Source: Methylocystis bryophila
GTDB lineage: Bacteria; Pseudomonadota; Alphaproteobacteria; Rhizobiales; Beijerinckiaceae
Length of the DNA stretch: 64,000 bases
Assembly: GCF_027925445.1 (NCBI RefSeq)
Contig: NZ_AP027149.1
Location: forward strand, 558,001-622,000
Direction of reading: 5' to 3'
Made by a program: the position numbers and the translations under genes. The notes beneath the pieces were generated by a model that saw nothing but the letters and a program-made list of their open reading frames with translations, was not told where the DNA came from and did no database searches. Positions 51,560 to 59,868 of the stretch are shown here, in pieces; positions within the stretch are counted from its first letter, which is position 1, and every line of letters starts with the position of its first letter.

Positions 51560-52623
51560 TAGGACCTCCCCTCCCGCACGAACCGGACCAGCATCTCGAC
51601 ATGCTCCACCGGCGTCTGCGGCAGCACGCCATGGCCGAGATTGAAGATGTGCCTATGGCCTTGGAACGCGGTCAATATCGACGCGACCTCTTTTTCCAGC
51701 GCCGCGCCGCCGGCGATCAACGCCAAGGGATCGAGATTGCCTTGAAGCGCGACGCGGTTTTGGGCGTCGCGCGCAGCGCTTGCCGGATCGGCCGCTGTGT
51801 CGAGCCCGACGCCGTCCGCGCCCAGCCCTTCGACGCAGCGTCGAAGATGCGCGCCGGCCCCGCGCGGAAAGGCGATGACGAGCGCCTGCGGTCTCGCCTT
51901 TTTCACGCGCGCGACGATATCGCGGAGCGGCTCGAAGACCCATCTTTCAAATTGCGTCGGCGGCAGGACGCCCGCCCAACTGTCGAAAATCTGCACGACC
52001 TCCACGCCCGCGTCGATTTGGCGGAGGAGATAGGCGACGGAAGCCTCGACGAGCCGCGTGATGAGCGCTTCGAAGATTTCGGGCCGCCGATAGGCGAAGA
52101 GGCGGGCCGGCGCCTGGTCCGGCGTCCCATGGCCGGCGATCATATAGCTCGCGACGGTCCAGGGCGCGCCGCAGAAGCCGATAAAAGCGGTCTCGCGCGG
52201 CAAGGCGCCCTTCACCCGCTCGATCGTCTCAAAGACTGGCGCGAGCTTCTCGAGATCGATCTCCTCGCGCAGCCCCGAAAGCGGCGCTTCGCCTTCGAGC
52301 GGCGCGAGCCTGGGTCCATGTCCGCTCTCGAAGCCGACAGTCTGGCCCAATGCGTCTGGCACGACCAAAATGTCGCTGAAGAGAATCGCCGCGTCGAAAC
52401 CGAATCGTCGAATGGGTTGCAGCGTGGCTTCGGCCGCCGCCGCAGGCGAATAGCAAAATTCGAGAAAACTTCCCGATTTGGCGCGTAGCGCCCGATACTC
52501 CGGGAGGAAGCGGCCCGCCTGGCGCATGAGCCACAGCGGCGGGATGCGGCTCTGTTCGCCCCGCAGCACGGAGAGCATCGGCTTGTCGCTCGAAATCGTT
52601 TCGCTTCGCCCCACGCTGCTCAT
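51559..52623 (-). CDS. hemE: Uroporphyrinogen decarboxylase HemE
   Basis: 354 residues from ATG 52623; an upstream in-frame start would add nine. PPLWLMRQAGRFLPEYR with the substrate-binding Arg pair, ILFSDILVVPDALG with the catalytic Asp, and GFCGAPWTVASYM. It decarboxylates uroporphyrinogen III. In alphaproteobacteria this gene borders the replication origin, which fits the upstream region here. Confidence 0.97.
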   Translation of the reverse strand: MSSVGRSETISSDKPMLSVLRGEQSRIPPLWLMRQAGRFLPEYRALRAKSGSFLEFCYSPAAAAEATLQPIRRFGFDAAILFSDILVVPDALGQTVGFESGHGPRLAPLEGEAPLSGLREEIDLEKLAPVFETIERVKGALPRETAFIGFCGAPWTVASYMIAGHGTPDQAPARLFAYRRPEIFEALITRLVEASVAYLLRQIDAGVEVVQIFDSWAGVLPPTQFERWVFEPLRDIVARVKKARPQALVIAFPRGAGAHLRRCVEGLGADGVGLDTAADPASAARDAQNRVALQGNLDPLALIAGGAALEKEVASILTAFQGHRHIFNLGHGVLPQTPVEHVEMLVRFVREGRS

Positions 52624-52686
52624 TCCCGCCGCCCTCGTCCCGGCCGGCACCTAAGCCTCAATCGCGAGAAAGATAAAGAACTTAAT

Positions 52687-52702
52687 TTAACAAATAATTA
52701 AC
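52687..52702 (+). promoter_or_regulatory. Consensus CtrA-binding site
   Basis: TTAACAAATAATTAAC fits TTAA-N7-TTAAC exactly. CtrA represses replication at such sites in Caulobacter; it could also control hemE. Confidence 0.7.
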
Positions 52703-52749
52703 TATTTCATTTAACGGTCGCGAATCGAGGACGCCGTTTCGTCCCCCCT

Positions 52750-52778
52750 TTCTTCACAGGATTTTCGTCTGTGAATAG
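52750..52778. promoter_or_regulatory. Pair of inverted DnaA-box-like 9-mers
   Basis: TTCTTCACA and, inverted 11 bp later, CTATTCACA, each matching 8 of 9 positions of TTATNCACA. Confidence 0.55.
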
Positions 52779-53025
52779 AACCGCCAGGGCTGAGACGAAA
52801 AAGGCGAGCAAGGCAAAAAATGCTCGTATTTTCAGTTGGATGTCTACACTATCGTTTTAGCGATGACGGGAAGAAGCTGTGGATCGGCGCAGCTTTGAAG
52901 AAGCGCCTCGACCCGTTCGCACAGCCGGAGCCTTGTGGAGGAATCCTTCAAGTTATGCCCGTCTTTTCTTTTGGAGCGAATTTCGGCAGGGTTTCTCCCC
53001 AGTCTTTCGAAGGGGGAGCCTTGGC

Positions 53026-53673
53026 GTGTATAAGGACGGGGAGAAAGAGCGCCGGCCCGCGGTCTTCTGGCGGGAGACCCAGGCGCTGCTTCTCGCGTCA
53101 AAGAGCGCGGGGCGCCGGCTTGCGCTCTCCCAGGCGGCTCTCCCTTTCGAGGTCCTGCCCGCCGAGATCGACGAACGCGCCGTCGAAAGGCGGGTGATTC
53201 GCGACGGCGGCGGACCCGATGCGGTGGTTCTGGCCTTATCTCGCGCCAAGGCGTTAAAAATTTCTAAAGATCACCCGGGCCGGCTCGTGGTCGGGGCGGA
53301 TCAGGCGGGCAGCCTGGATGGCCAAATTTTCGGCAAGCCGGCGGATCTCGCGGCGGCAAAGCGCCAGCTCGCGGCCTTGTCGGGGCGTAGCCACCGTCTC
53401 CATTCCGGCTTCGCGCTCGCACGTGGCGAGGAAATTCTCTTTGAAGCGGTCGCGCATGCCGACCTCTCGATGCGCAGGCTCGACGACGCCTTCATCGAAG
53501 CTTATCTCGCCGCGGTCGGCGATTTGGCGTTGAACAGCGCCGGCGCCTATCAGATCGAGGGCCTCGGCGCGCATCTCTTCGAGAAGATTGCGGGCGACCA
53601 CTGGACGATTTTGGGCTTGCCGCTGCTCGAGCTGCTTGCCGCGTTGCGCCGTGAGGGCGCGCTCTTTGGATAG
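53026..53673 (+). CDS. maf: Maf-like nucleotide pyrophosphatase
   Basis: 215 residues from GTG 53026, chosen for the GGGGGAG site and because similarity begins just after. LLLASKSAGRRLALSQAALPFEVLPAEIDE is the Maf N-terminal signature (S-x-S-x-R-R), then VVGADQAGSLDG with the catalytic Asp and DFALNSAG-like DLALNSAGAYQIEGLG. It hydrolyses non-canonical nucleoside triphosphates. First gene of maf-coaE-dnaQ. Confidence 0.92.
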   Translation: MYKDGEKERRPAVFWRETQALLLASKSAGRRLALSQAALPFEVLPAEIDERAVERRVIRDGGGPDAVVLALSRAKALKISKDHPGRLVVGADQAGSLDGQIFGKPADLAAAKRQLAALSGRSHRLHSGFALARGEEILFEAVAHADLSMRRLDDAFIEAYLAAVGDLALNSAGAYQIEGLGAHLFEKIAGDHWTILGLPLLELLAALRREGALFG

Positions 53674-53689
53674 GACCCGAGGCGAAGCG

Positions 53690-54280
53690 ATGTGGCTCGT
53701 TGGGCTCACGGGATCGATCGGCATGGGGAAGTCGACGACGGCGCAAATGTTTCGCGAAGAGGGCGTCGCCGTCCACGACTCTGACGCCGCCGTGCATGAA
53801 ATCTATCGGGGGCCTCAGTCCGGGCTCATCGGACAAGCCTTTCCGGGCTCGGTCGCCGGAGGCGTCGTCGATCGCGCGAAGCTCGCCGCGATGACGCTGG
53901 GACGGCCGGAGGAGATCGCCCGACTCGAATCGATCGTGCATCCCCTCGTCCAGCACATGCGGCGCGCGTTCCTCGAGGCGGAGCGGCGGCGCGGCGCCAA
54001 GATCGCCGTCGTCGATATTCCCTTGCTTTATGAGACAGGGGCCGAGAAGGAGGTCGACAAGATCGTCGTTGTGTCGGCGGCGCCCGAGGTTCAGCGTGAG
54101 CGTGTGATGGCGCGGCCGGGAATGACGGAGGAAAAATTCCGAGCGATACTTGCGCGCCAGCTGCCCGATTCGGAAAAGCGGAAGCGCGCCGACTTTGTGG
54201 TGCATACGGATCGAGGGATGGAGGCGGCCCGCGAGGACGTGCGGGCCATCGTCGCCGCCCTGGCGGAGGAAGAAGACTGA
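53690..54280 (+). CDS. coaE: Dephospho-CoA kinase
   Basis: 196 residues from ATG 53690. P-loop GLTGSIGMGKST, DSDAAVHEIY, and the VVDIPLLYETGAE lid motif. Last step of coenzyme A synthesis. 16 bp after maf; its TGA overlaps the dnaQ ATG by one base. Confidence 0.95.
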   Translation: MWLVGLTGSIGMGKSTTAQMFREEGVAVHDSDAAVHEIYRGPQSGLIGQAFPGSVAGGVVDRAKLAAMTLGRPEEIARLESIVHPLVQHMRRAFLEAERRRGAKIAVVDIPLLYETGAEKEVDKIVVVSAAPEVQRERVMARPGMTEEKFRAILARQLPDSEKRKRADFVVHTDRGMEAAREDVRAIVAALAEEED

Positions 54281-54993
54281 TGCGAGAGATCGTGCTCGAC
54301 ACCGAGACGACGGGGCTCAACCCCGCCGAGGGTCATCGCATTGTGGAGATCGGGCTCGTCGAGATCGCCAATCTCATTCCGACGGGCAGAAGCTTTCACG
54401 TTTATCTCAACCCCGAGCGCGATATGCCCGAGGAGGCGTTTCGCGTGCATGGGCTCTCGAGCGAATTTCTCTCCACGCAGAAGAAATTTGCGGAGATCGC
54501 AGAGGAGTTTCGCGCCTTCATCGAGGGGGCGCGACTGATCATCCACAACGCCGAATTCGACGTGCGCTTCCTCAACGCGGAGCTCGCGCGGCTGGACGCG
54601 CCGCCGATCGACCCGGCCTTTGTCCTCGACACGCTGGCGCTCGCGCGTCAGCGCCATCCCGGCATGGCCAATTCGCTCGACGCGCTTTGCCAGCGTTACG
54701 GCGTCGACACCTCCCGGCGCGAGAAGCACGGCGCATTGCTCGACTCGCTGCTGCTCGCCGAGGTCTATGCGGAGCTCATGGGCGGGCGTCAGGCCTCGCT
54801 GCAGCTCACCGTGGCGCGCAAGTCTCTTTCACTCGCGGATTCCGGCCTGCTGCGCAAAAGGCCCGCGCCGCTCCCGTCCCGTCTCAGCGCCGAGGAAGCC
54901 GCGGCGCATCGGGATTTCGTTGCGAGCCTCGGAAAGCAACCGATCTGGATGCGCTATCTGGAGAGTGAACAGGCGGAGCAAGGCGCCGCCTAA
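54280..54993 (+). CDS. dnaQ: DNA polymerase III epsilon subunit (3'-5' exonuclease)
   Basis: 237 residues. DEDDh exonuclease motifs: DTETTGLN (motif I), HNAEFDVRFL (motif II), and the H-x4-D of KRHGALLDS-like REKHGALLDSLLL (motif III). Proofreading subunit. Coupled to coaE (TGATG). Confidence 0.96.
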   Translation: MREIVLDTETTGLNPAEGHRIVEIGLVEIANLIPTGRSFHVYLNPERDMPEEAFRVHGLSSEFLSTQKKFAEIAEEFRAFIEGARLIIHNAEFDVRFLNAELARLDAPPIDPAFVLDTLALARQRHPGMANSLDALCQRYGVDTSRREKHGALLDSLLLAEVYAELMGGRQASLQLTVARKSLSLADSGLLRKRPAPLPSRLSAEEAAAHRDFVASLGKQPIWMRYLESEQAEQGAA

Positions 54994-55002
54994 CCCTCGA
55001 TC

Positions 55003-55395
55003 TCAGCCGAAGGGACCGACCCTCAACGCCAGCCCGCCGAGGATCGAAAAGCCGAGACAGACGACCAAAGAAGCGACCGCCAACGCCAGGTCGAAAGGGA
55101 CAATCGGCGAGATGCGTCTGAGACGCCTCACATATCGCCAGTGCTGAAAGCAGGCGATGAGGAGCGCGAAGGTCCCGATGCCGGCGAGCGTCAGGCCCAG
55201 CTCCCGCGCCCCCTGCGGCGTGGCAAGCGTATTGGCGCTGAACAGTCGCAGCTCCTGCATGACCTTGAAGATTGTGAAACCAAAGGTCATCATCGCGAAG
55301 CAGGTTCGAATCCACCCCATAAGCGTCCGCTCGGCGGCTAGGCGTGTCCGATCCACAGCGAGAATATCGGTCAGACCGAGCTTCATCTCTTCCAT
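55003..55395 (-). CDS. DUF202 (YidH-like) small membrane protein
   Basis: 130 residues from ATG 55395 (GAGGGAAGGG upstream). The DUF202 signature VDRTRLAAERTLMGWIRT is followed by three membrane helices. Function unknown. Convergent with dnaQ, 9 bp from its stop; the next gene upstream on this strand is the b561/DUF3611 protein. Confidence 0.88.
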   Translation of the reverse strand: MEEMKLGLTDILAVDRTRLAAERTLMGWIRTCFAMMTFGFTIFKVMQELRLFSANTLATPQGARELGLTLAGIGTFALLIACFQHWRYVRRLRRISPIVPFDLALAVASLVVCLGFSILGGLALRVGPFG

Positions 55396-55530
55396 CGCTT
55401 CCCTTCCCTCGATGGTTTCGATCCGGGCCGCCTCCCCTGCAAGCAAGATAGGGCGCGCCGGCGCGAGCCGAATCGCGGCAGAGAGACAGTCCGGCGAATC
55501 GTGCATCGAGGAGAAGCCGCCAATACGGCC

Positions 55531-56679
55531 TCAAGCCGTCGGAGTCTGCGTCTCGGCGAGCGTCGCCGGCGGGCGCGCGACGAGATATTGATGGCGGGCC
55601 TGCAAGGAGCTGATCCTCAGCCAGGCGGCGACGCCGAACCCGATGAAATGCGCGAACAGCAGGCTGAAGTTCACGAGCAGGACGAAAATATCCAGGGCGC
55701 GAATGATCTTCGTCGGATCGGTGATGGCGATGCCCGGCGGCTGCGACATGGTCTTGCCGATCAGCAGCGCGACGCTCAGCCCCAAGCCGCCGAATGAGTC
55801 CAAAAGACCGAGCACGCTCAGCACGGCGCCCACGATGACAAACCAGAATGTCCAGCGATGGTCCCGGGACAAGTAACCCGCCGGGTCTTTTCTGATCCCC
55901 CCGGCCGTCTTCATATATTTGAAAGCAAGGAGCGTCGTGAGAACCAAAATCGCCAGGGCGCCGACCGCCCAATAGATCGCGTCGCCGAACACCGTCTCGC
56001 CGGGGCTGATGGTGCGTCCCGCAAAGCCGAAGCCCAACAGCACGCCGGAGATGATGCCGAGCAGAAGCTGGAGCCAGAAGGCTGCGCCTCCGAAGAAGCG
56101 GAAACTTTGCGCCAGTCCGTTTGCGATGAGCACGACGGCGGAGGTCGGCGCCCAGGGCTCCAGCGCGCCCGCGGGCGGCGCCGGGAATATCCGGTCGAAG
56201 CTCGCGAAGGCGGCATAGGCCAGCACAGCGGCGGCGAAGGCGTAAGCGGCGTAAACATGCGTTTTTTGCAGCGGACCCGAGAGAGAGCGCTCCGCCAAGT
56301 CCCATAGGGGCAACGGCTGCGCCCAGAAGAACATCGCCTCTCCGCGGTAGGCCATAGCGAGGAGGCCTGCGCCGGCCATCACGATGAAGGCGAGGAACAC
56401 GAGCTGCCTGAGCCAGAAACCAGTGACCCCGCGACCCGAGCGGAGCTCGGCGCCGCCGCGGTAGATGAACAGCGCGAGACCGACGATAATTTGAAGGAGA
56501 AAGAGCGCCGCCGCTGTGAAGCCGAGCGAAACATGAAGATCTGAAAGCTCGTCTCGCTTCGCCGGATCGATCGGCGCATGGTCCAAGCCCCAGCCGAGGA
56601 GGAACGCCGCCGCGCACACGAGGGCGAAGAGCCAGAAGATCACAACTGACGCGATGTTTCGGCCGGTGCTGACGCTCAT
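55531..56679 (-). CDS. Membrane protein: cytochrome b561-like domain fused to DUF3611-like domain
   Basis: 382 residues from ATG 56679 with GAGGCGG upstream. The N-terminal half (about 1-165) has four helices with candidate haem ligands in LSDLHVSLGF and LQKTHVYAAY, as in bacterial cytochrome b561. The C-terminal half (about 180-370) has SFRFFGGAAFWLQLLLGIISGVLLGFG and further helices typical of DUF3611. A plausible quinone-linked electron-transfer membrane protein, but the fusion is not one I know as characterised. Confidence 0.7.
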   Translation of the reverse strand: MSVSTGRNIASVVIFWLFALVCAAAFLLGWGLDHAPIDPAKRDELSDLHVSLGFTAAALFLLQIIVGLALFIYRGGAELRSGRGVTGFWLRQLVFLAFIVMAGAGLLAMAYRGEAMFFWAQPLPLWDLAERSLSGPLQKTHVYAAYAFAAAVLAYAAFASFDRIFPAPPAGALEPWAPTSAVVLIANGLAQSFRFFGGAAFWLQLLLGIISGVLLGFGFAGRTISPGETVFGDAIYWAVGALAILVLTTLLAFKYMKTAGGIRKDPAGYLSRDHRWTFWFVIVGAVLSVLGLLDSFGGLGLSVALLIGKTMSQPPGIAITDPTKIIRALDIFVLLVNFSLLFAHFIGFGVAAWLRISSLQARHQYLVARPPATLAETQTPTA

Positions 56680-56799
56680 GAGACCGCCTCCAGAAAATAT
56701 TTCGTCCAACTCGCTATAATTCGGCTGAACGCTCACGTTATGACTGAAGCGCTTCACGCTATCCAGAGCTCGCCGCAGGACAGGGCCGGCGCAGCTATC

Positions 56800-57969
56800 T
56801 TACGACAGCGCTTCCACACGGCCCGGCGTCACGAGGAATATCTCGGCTCGGCCCTGGAGCGGCGCGAAGAGAACGGGATCAGCGCCGCTCATAAAAACCT
56901 GCGAGCCGAGCCGCTCGAGCTCGTTAAACAGCGCTTCGCGTCGTTTCACGTCGAAATGCGCGGCGATTTCATCGAGCAGCACGAGGGGGGCGGCGCCCCG
57001 CAGATTTGCGAGAAGCTGGGCCTGGGCCAACACGAGCCCGACGAGCAGGGCTTTCTGCTCTCCTGTCGAGCAGTCGCGCGCCGGCGCGTCCTTAGGTCCG
57101 TGGCGGGCCAGGAGATCGCTGGTCTGGGGTCCAACCAGCGCGCGGCCGGCGGCGGCGTCTCGGCGCCGGGATTGGTCGAGCATTTCGCGATAGCGCTCCT
57201 CGACCGCGATGGCGGGATGCTCCAAGAGCAACGCTTCGAGATCGCCTTGCAGCGCAATGACCGCATCGGGAAAGGCGGAAGTCTCGACCCGCGTCGAGTC
57301 GATGAGCGCCTGGAGGCGCTGGACGGTTTCCAGTCTCGCGCTCGCCACGGCGACGCCGAGCGCCGCGATTTCCTGTTCGGCGGCGGCAAGCCAGCGCGTC
57401 TCCGAGCCGCCGTCGTCCAGCAGCCGGTTCCGGCCCCTGAGCGCCTGCTCGAATTTGGAAACGCGCGCGCCATGCTCAGGATCGACGCCGAGCGTCAGCC
57501 GGTCGATGAAGCGTCGCCTATCCCCGGCGGGGCCGGCGAACAGTCCATCCATCGCCGGCGTGAGCCAGACCACCTGCAGCCGGTCGGCGAAACCGCGCGC
57601 AGATGAAGCCGGGAGACGGTCCATGCGGAAGCGTCGGCCTTCGCCAGGCTCGAAACCATGACCGAGCTGGGCGACATGGCCGTCGGTCTGGAGCTCGATC
57701 GAGACGCTGAAGCCCCCGGACCCTTCCTTGCGCGCGCAATCTTCGGCGTCGGCGCGCCGCAGACCGCGCCCGGGCGAGAACATCGAAAGCGCTTCGAGGA
57801 GATTGGTCTTGCCGGCGCCGTTCTCGCCGGTGAGCGCGATGAGGCGCGCTCCGAGCCGGATGTCGAGCGATTCGTACGACCGGAAGTCGCGCAGCATTAG
57901 CCGCCGGATCTGCGGGCGGCGGGCGGACTTGCGGGGGTCGGAAGAACTCATCGCGCCACGCTTTGCCAT
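56800..57969 (-). CDS. recF: DNA replication/repair ATPase RecF
   Basis: 389 residues. SMC-like head: RLMLRDFRSYESLDIRL, Walker A GENGAGKTNLLEALSMF, signature QKALLVGLVLAQAQ, and Walker B PLVLLDEIAAHFD. It loads RecA at gaps with RecO and RecR. An ATG at 57951 is an equally likely start; neither has a strong ribosome-binding site. Confidence 0.94.
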   Translation of the reverse strand: MAKRGAMSSSDPRKSARRPQIRRLMLRDFRSYESLDIRLGARLIALTGENGAGKTNLLEALSMFSPGRGLRRADAEDCARKEGSGGFSVSIELQTDGHVAQLGHGFEPGEGRRFRMDRLPASSARGFADRLQVVWLTPAMDGLFAGPAGDRRRFIDRLTLGVDPEHGARVSKFEQALRGRNRLLDDGGSETRWLAAAEQEIAALGVAVASARLETVQRLQALIDSTRVETSAFPDAVIALQGDLEALLLEHPAIAVEERYREMLDQSRRRDAAAGRALVGPQTSDLLARHGPKDAPARDCSTGEQKALLVGLVLAQAQLLANLRGAAPLVLLDEIAAHFDVKRREALFNELERLGSQVFMSGADPVLFAPLQGRAEIFLVTPGRVEALS

Positions 57970-58037
57970 GGCGCGCGAGTCGGAGCCAGCGCGACGGGTC
58001 GACCCCCGTGCAGAGAGCCGATCGATCGGCCAGGAGT

Positions 58038-59486
58038 TCAGAATTTCGCAGCGATTGGTGGCGCGGCGGCCGTGTCGAACTTATAGGTCCAGCTCAGGGA
58101 GAGCTCGAGGCCGCTGAGCCAGGCGGTGACCTTGGTGTAGGGGTTCAAGGCGGGAGGCACGGTCACCGGAATCGAGCCCCCGCCAAGCAACGCGGGCAGC
58201 GTATAGGCGAAAGAGGAGTAGAACTGGTTTTCCGGTCCGCTCACCGTGCTCTTGAAGGCGTACACCGTCGCAAAGTCGATCGATTGGTTCTTGTCGATCT
58301 CATATTTGAAGCCGCCGCTTATATGGTTTCGGCTGATGGCCGGAGCGAGCACGTTCAACGTCACGTCTTGGCCGCCGATCATCGGCGTCGCATAGGCGTA
58401 GCCGAGCCGCAGCGTCAGCGGCTTCAGCGCGCGCCACTCGAGGCCGATCGACGCCATGTCGGTGTCGCGCCAGCCAAGGCCCGGCCCGCCGAACGACCCG
58501 AGCTGGCCATAAAAGATCGGGAAGCTCGAGGCGCCGAGCGAGTGAACCTCGTGATAGAAAATATGCCTCCAGCCCGCCATGAGCGTGAGATCCGGCATGG
58601 GGTCGAAGGCGAGGCCGGCGTTGACGCTGGCCGGGACGTCTAGATTGCCGTGGTCGGCGAGCGCGCCGGCGTATTTGCTGAAGGAAGTCATCCACATCGG
58701 GGTCGCGCCGGCGAGGGCGATGCGCAGATTGGGCAGGATCGAGTATTCGAGGCCGACGCGCAGCCCGCCGCCAAAGGACCAGTCATAGCCATTGTTGGAG
58801 AGGTGATAGGGATCCCAGGAATAGGGGTAGAACGTCTGCAGACCCTGGATGTTCAGGATCTGCGTGGCGATCGTCGGCGCGACGCCGATTTTGACCGGGC
58901 CAAAGCTGCGCGCGTAGTCGAGGCTCACAAAGACCTGGCGAAGGTCGATGCCCGCGGGGCCGTCGCCAAAGGGTCCGCCGAAAGATGGGACGATAAGCGG
59001 GCCGGTCAGGGTGAATCCGCCCAGTCCCGGCGGAAGCGTCACATTCGGCGCGCGAATGGCCGGCTTGTAGTTGTTGAAGCTGTAAGACGTGTTGATGCCG
59101 CCGTTGCCGAAGACAACCACGCCCCAGGCCGATTCGTCATCAATGCGGCGGATGAGGCCGCCGTTGGGCACGGGAAAGACCGGCTCGCCGCTTTTCACAT
59201 AGCCGGGAGCGACGATGACGAGCGGGCCCGTCGCCTCGTAGCCGCGATCCGGCAGGAGTAAAGTTCCGCCGGCTTGGAACTGGTTGTCGAGGCCTGCGAT
59301 GCCCGCCGGATTGATCGACATGGACATCGCATCGCGCGAATCGGCGATGTCCCCGCCGGCGAGCGCCTTTTGGCGCGCGCCATAGCCGATGAGCTCGATG
59401 CCTTCGGCGGCGTAGCTTTGAGAGGCAGGCAGAAGAGAGGCCAGGGCAATATAGGCAAGAGATGCGCGCGCCAAAGGGAGTCTCAT
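58038..59486 (-). CDS. OmpP1/FadL/TodX-family outer-membrane channel
   Basis: 482 residues from ATG 59486. Signal peptide ending SYAAEG. The conserved N-terminal hatch motif SMSINPAGIAGLDNQ (N-P-A-G) and beta-barrel strands ending in Phe (KF) are typical of FadL relatives. It imports hydrophobic compounds (fatty acids, hydrocarbons). Neighbours recF and thiC give no clue to the substrate. Confidence 0.9.
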   Translation of the reverse strand: MRLPLARASLAYIALASLLPASQSYAAEGIELIGYGARQKALAGGDIADSRDAMSMSINPAGIAGLDNQFQAGGTLLLPDRGYEATGPLVIVAPGYVKSGEPVFPVPNGGLIRRIDDESAWGVVVFGNGGINTSYSFNNYKPAIRAPNVTLPPGLGGFTLTGPLIVPSFGGPFGDGPAGIDLRQVFVSLDYARSFGPVKIGVAPTIATQILNIQGLQTFYPYSWDPYHLSNNGYDWSFGGGLRVGLEYSILPNLRIALAGATPMWMTSFSKYAGALADHGNLDVPASVNAGLAFDPMPDLTLMAGWRHIFYHEVHSLGASSFPIFYGQLGSFGGPGLGWRDTDMASIGLEWRALKPLTLRLGYAYATPMIGGQDVTLNVLAPAISRNHISGGFKYEIDKNQSIDFATVYAFKSTVSGPENQFYSSFAYTLPALLGGGSIPVTVPPALNPYTKVTAWLSGLELSLSWTYKFDTAAAPPIAAKF

Positions 59487-59868
59487 GGTCCACCTGCTTA
59501 GAAACGGAGGCGTTGCATTGTTAACTGCAACAGCCAAGCTATAGAAACTGAGTAATTCTATCCTCGAATACGTCTCATGTGCAGATTTTGAGCAGGCTTG
59601 AATTGAAATTCTCTTGCCGCGTGACATTTCTGCAACGCAGGCGGAAACTCGGCCTTCCGCAAGCGAAGCTTGCTTTGAGCGTGGTAAAGCCTACAAATTC
59701 CAAATTGGCGAGGGGCGCCGCGGTGGCGGCTGAGAAGCACCCTTTGAACCTGATCCGGGTCGTGCCGGCGGAGGGAACGCCAAGGCAAGCGCGCTCTAAC
59801 CGGCGCGCTCCTCGCGTCGCTTCCCTCGATCCGGACGTTATTCGACACGCTAGTCGAGGAGATTTGCC
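59487..59868. other. Divergent promoter interval between fadL-like gene and thiC
   Basis: The right two-thirds are the thiC leader with the TPP riboswitch; the left part, A+T-richer, presumably carries the promoters. No gene seen. Confidence 0.6.
59705..59783 (+). promoter_or_regulatory. TPP (thiamine pyrophosphate) riboswitch
   Basis: Closing stem TTGGCG/CGCCAA. Core GGCTGAGAAGCACCCTTTGA, ACCTGATCCGGGTCGTGCC and GGCGGAGGGAA match the THI-box consensus. An inverted repeat GCGCGC...GCGCGC follows and may be the expression platform. Controls thiC, which starts 85 bp later. Confidence 0.95.

Larger units (their letters stand above)
52624..53025. other. Candidate chromosomal replication origin (oriC) between hemE and maf
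   Basis: Contains an A+T-rich stretch (about 52670-52715) in an otherwise GC-rich region, a consensus CtrA site inside it, two facing DnaA-box-like 9-mers (TTCTTCACA at 52750-52758; CTATTCACA, minus, 52778-52770), a weaker one (CGATCCACA, minus, 52886-52878) and a GAATC methylation site. Flanking genes are those known at alphaproteobacterial origins, and parAB-parS is about 20 kb away. Confidence 0.7.
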
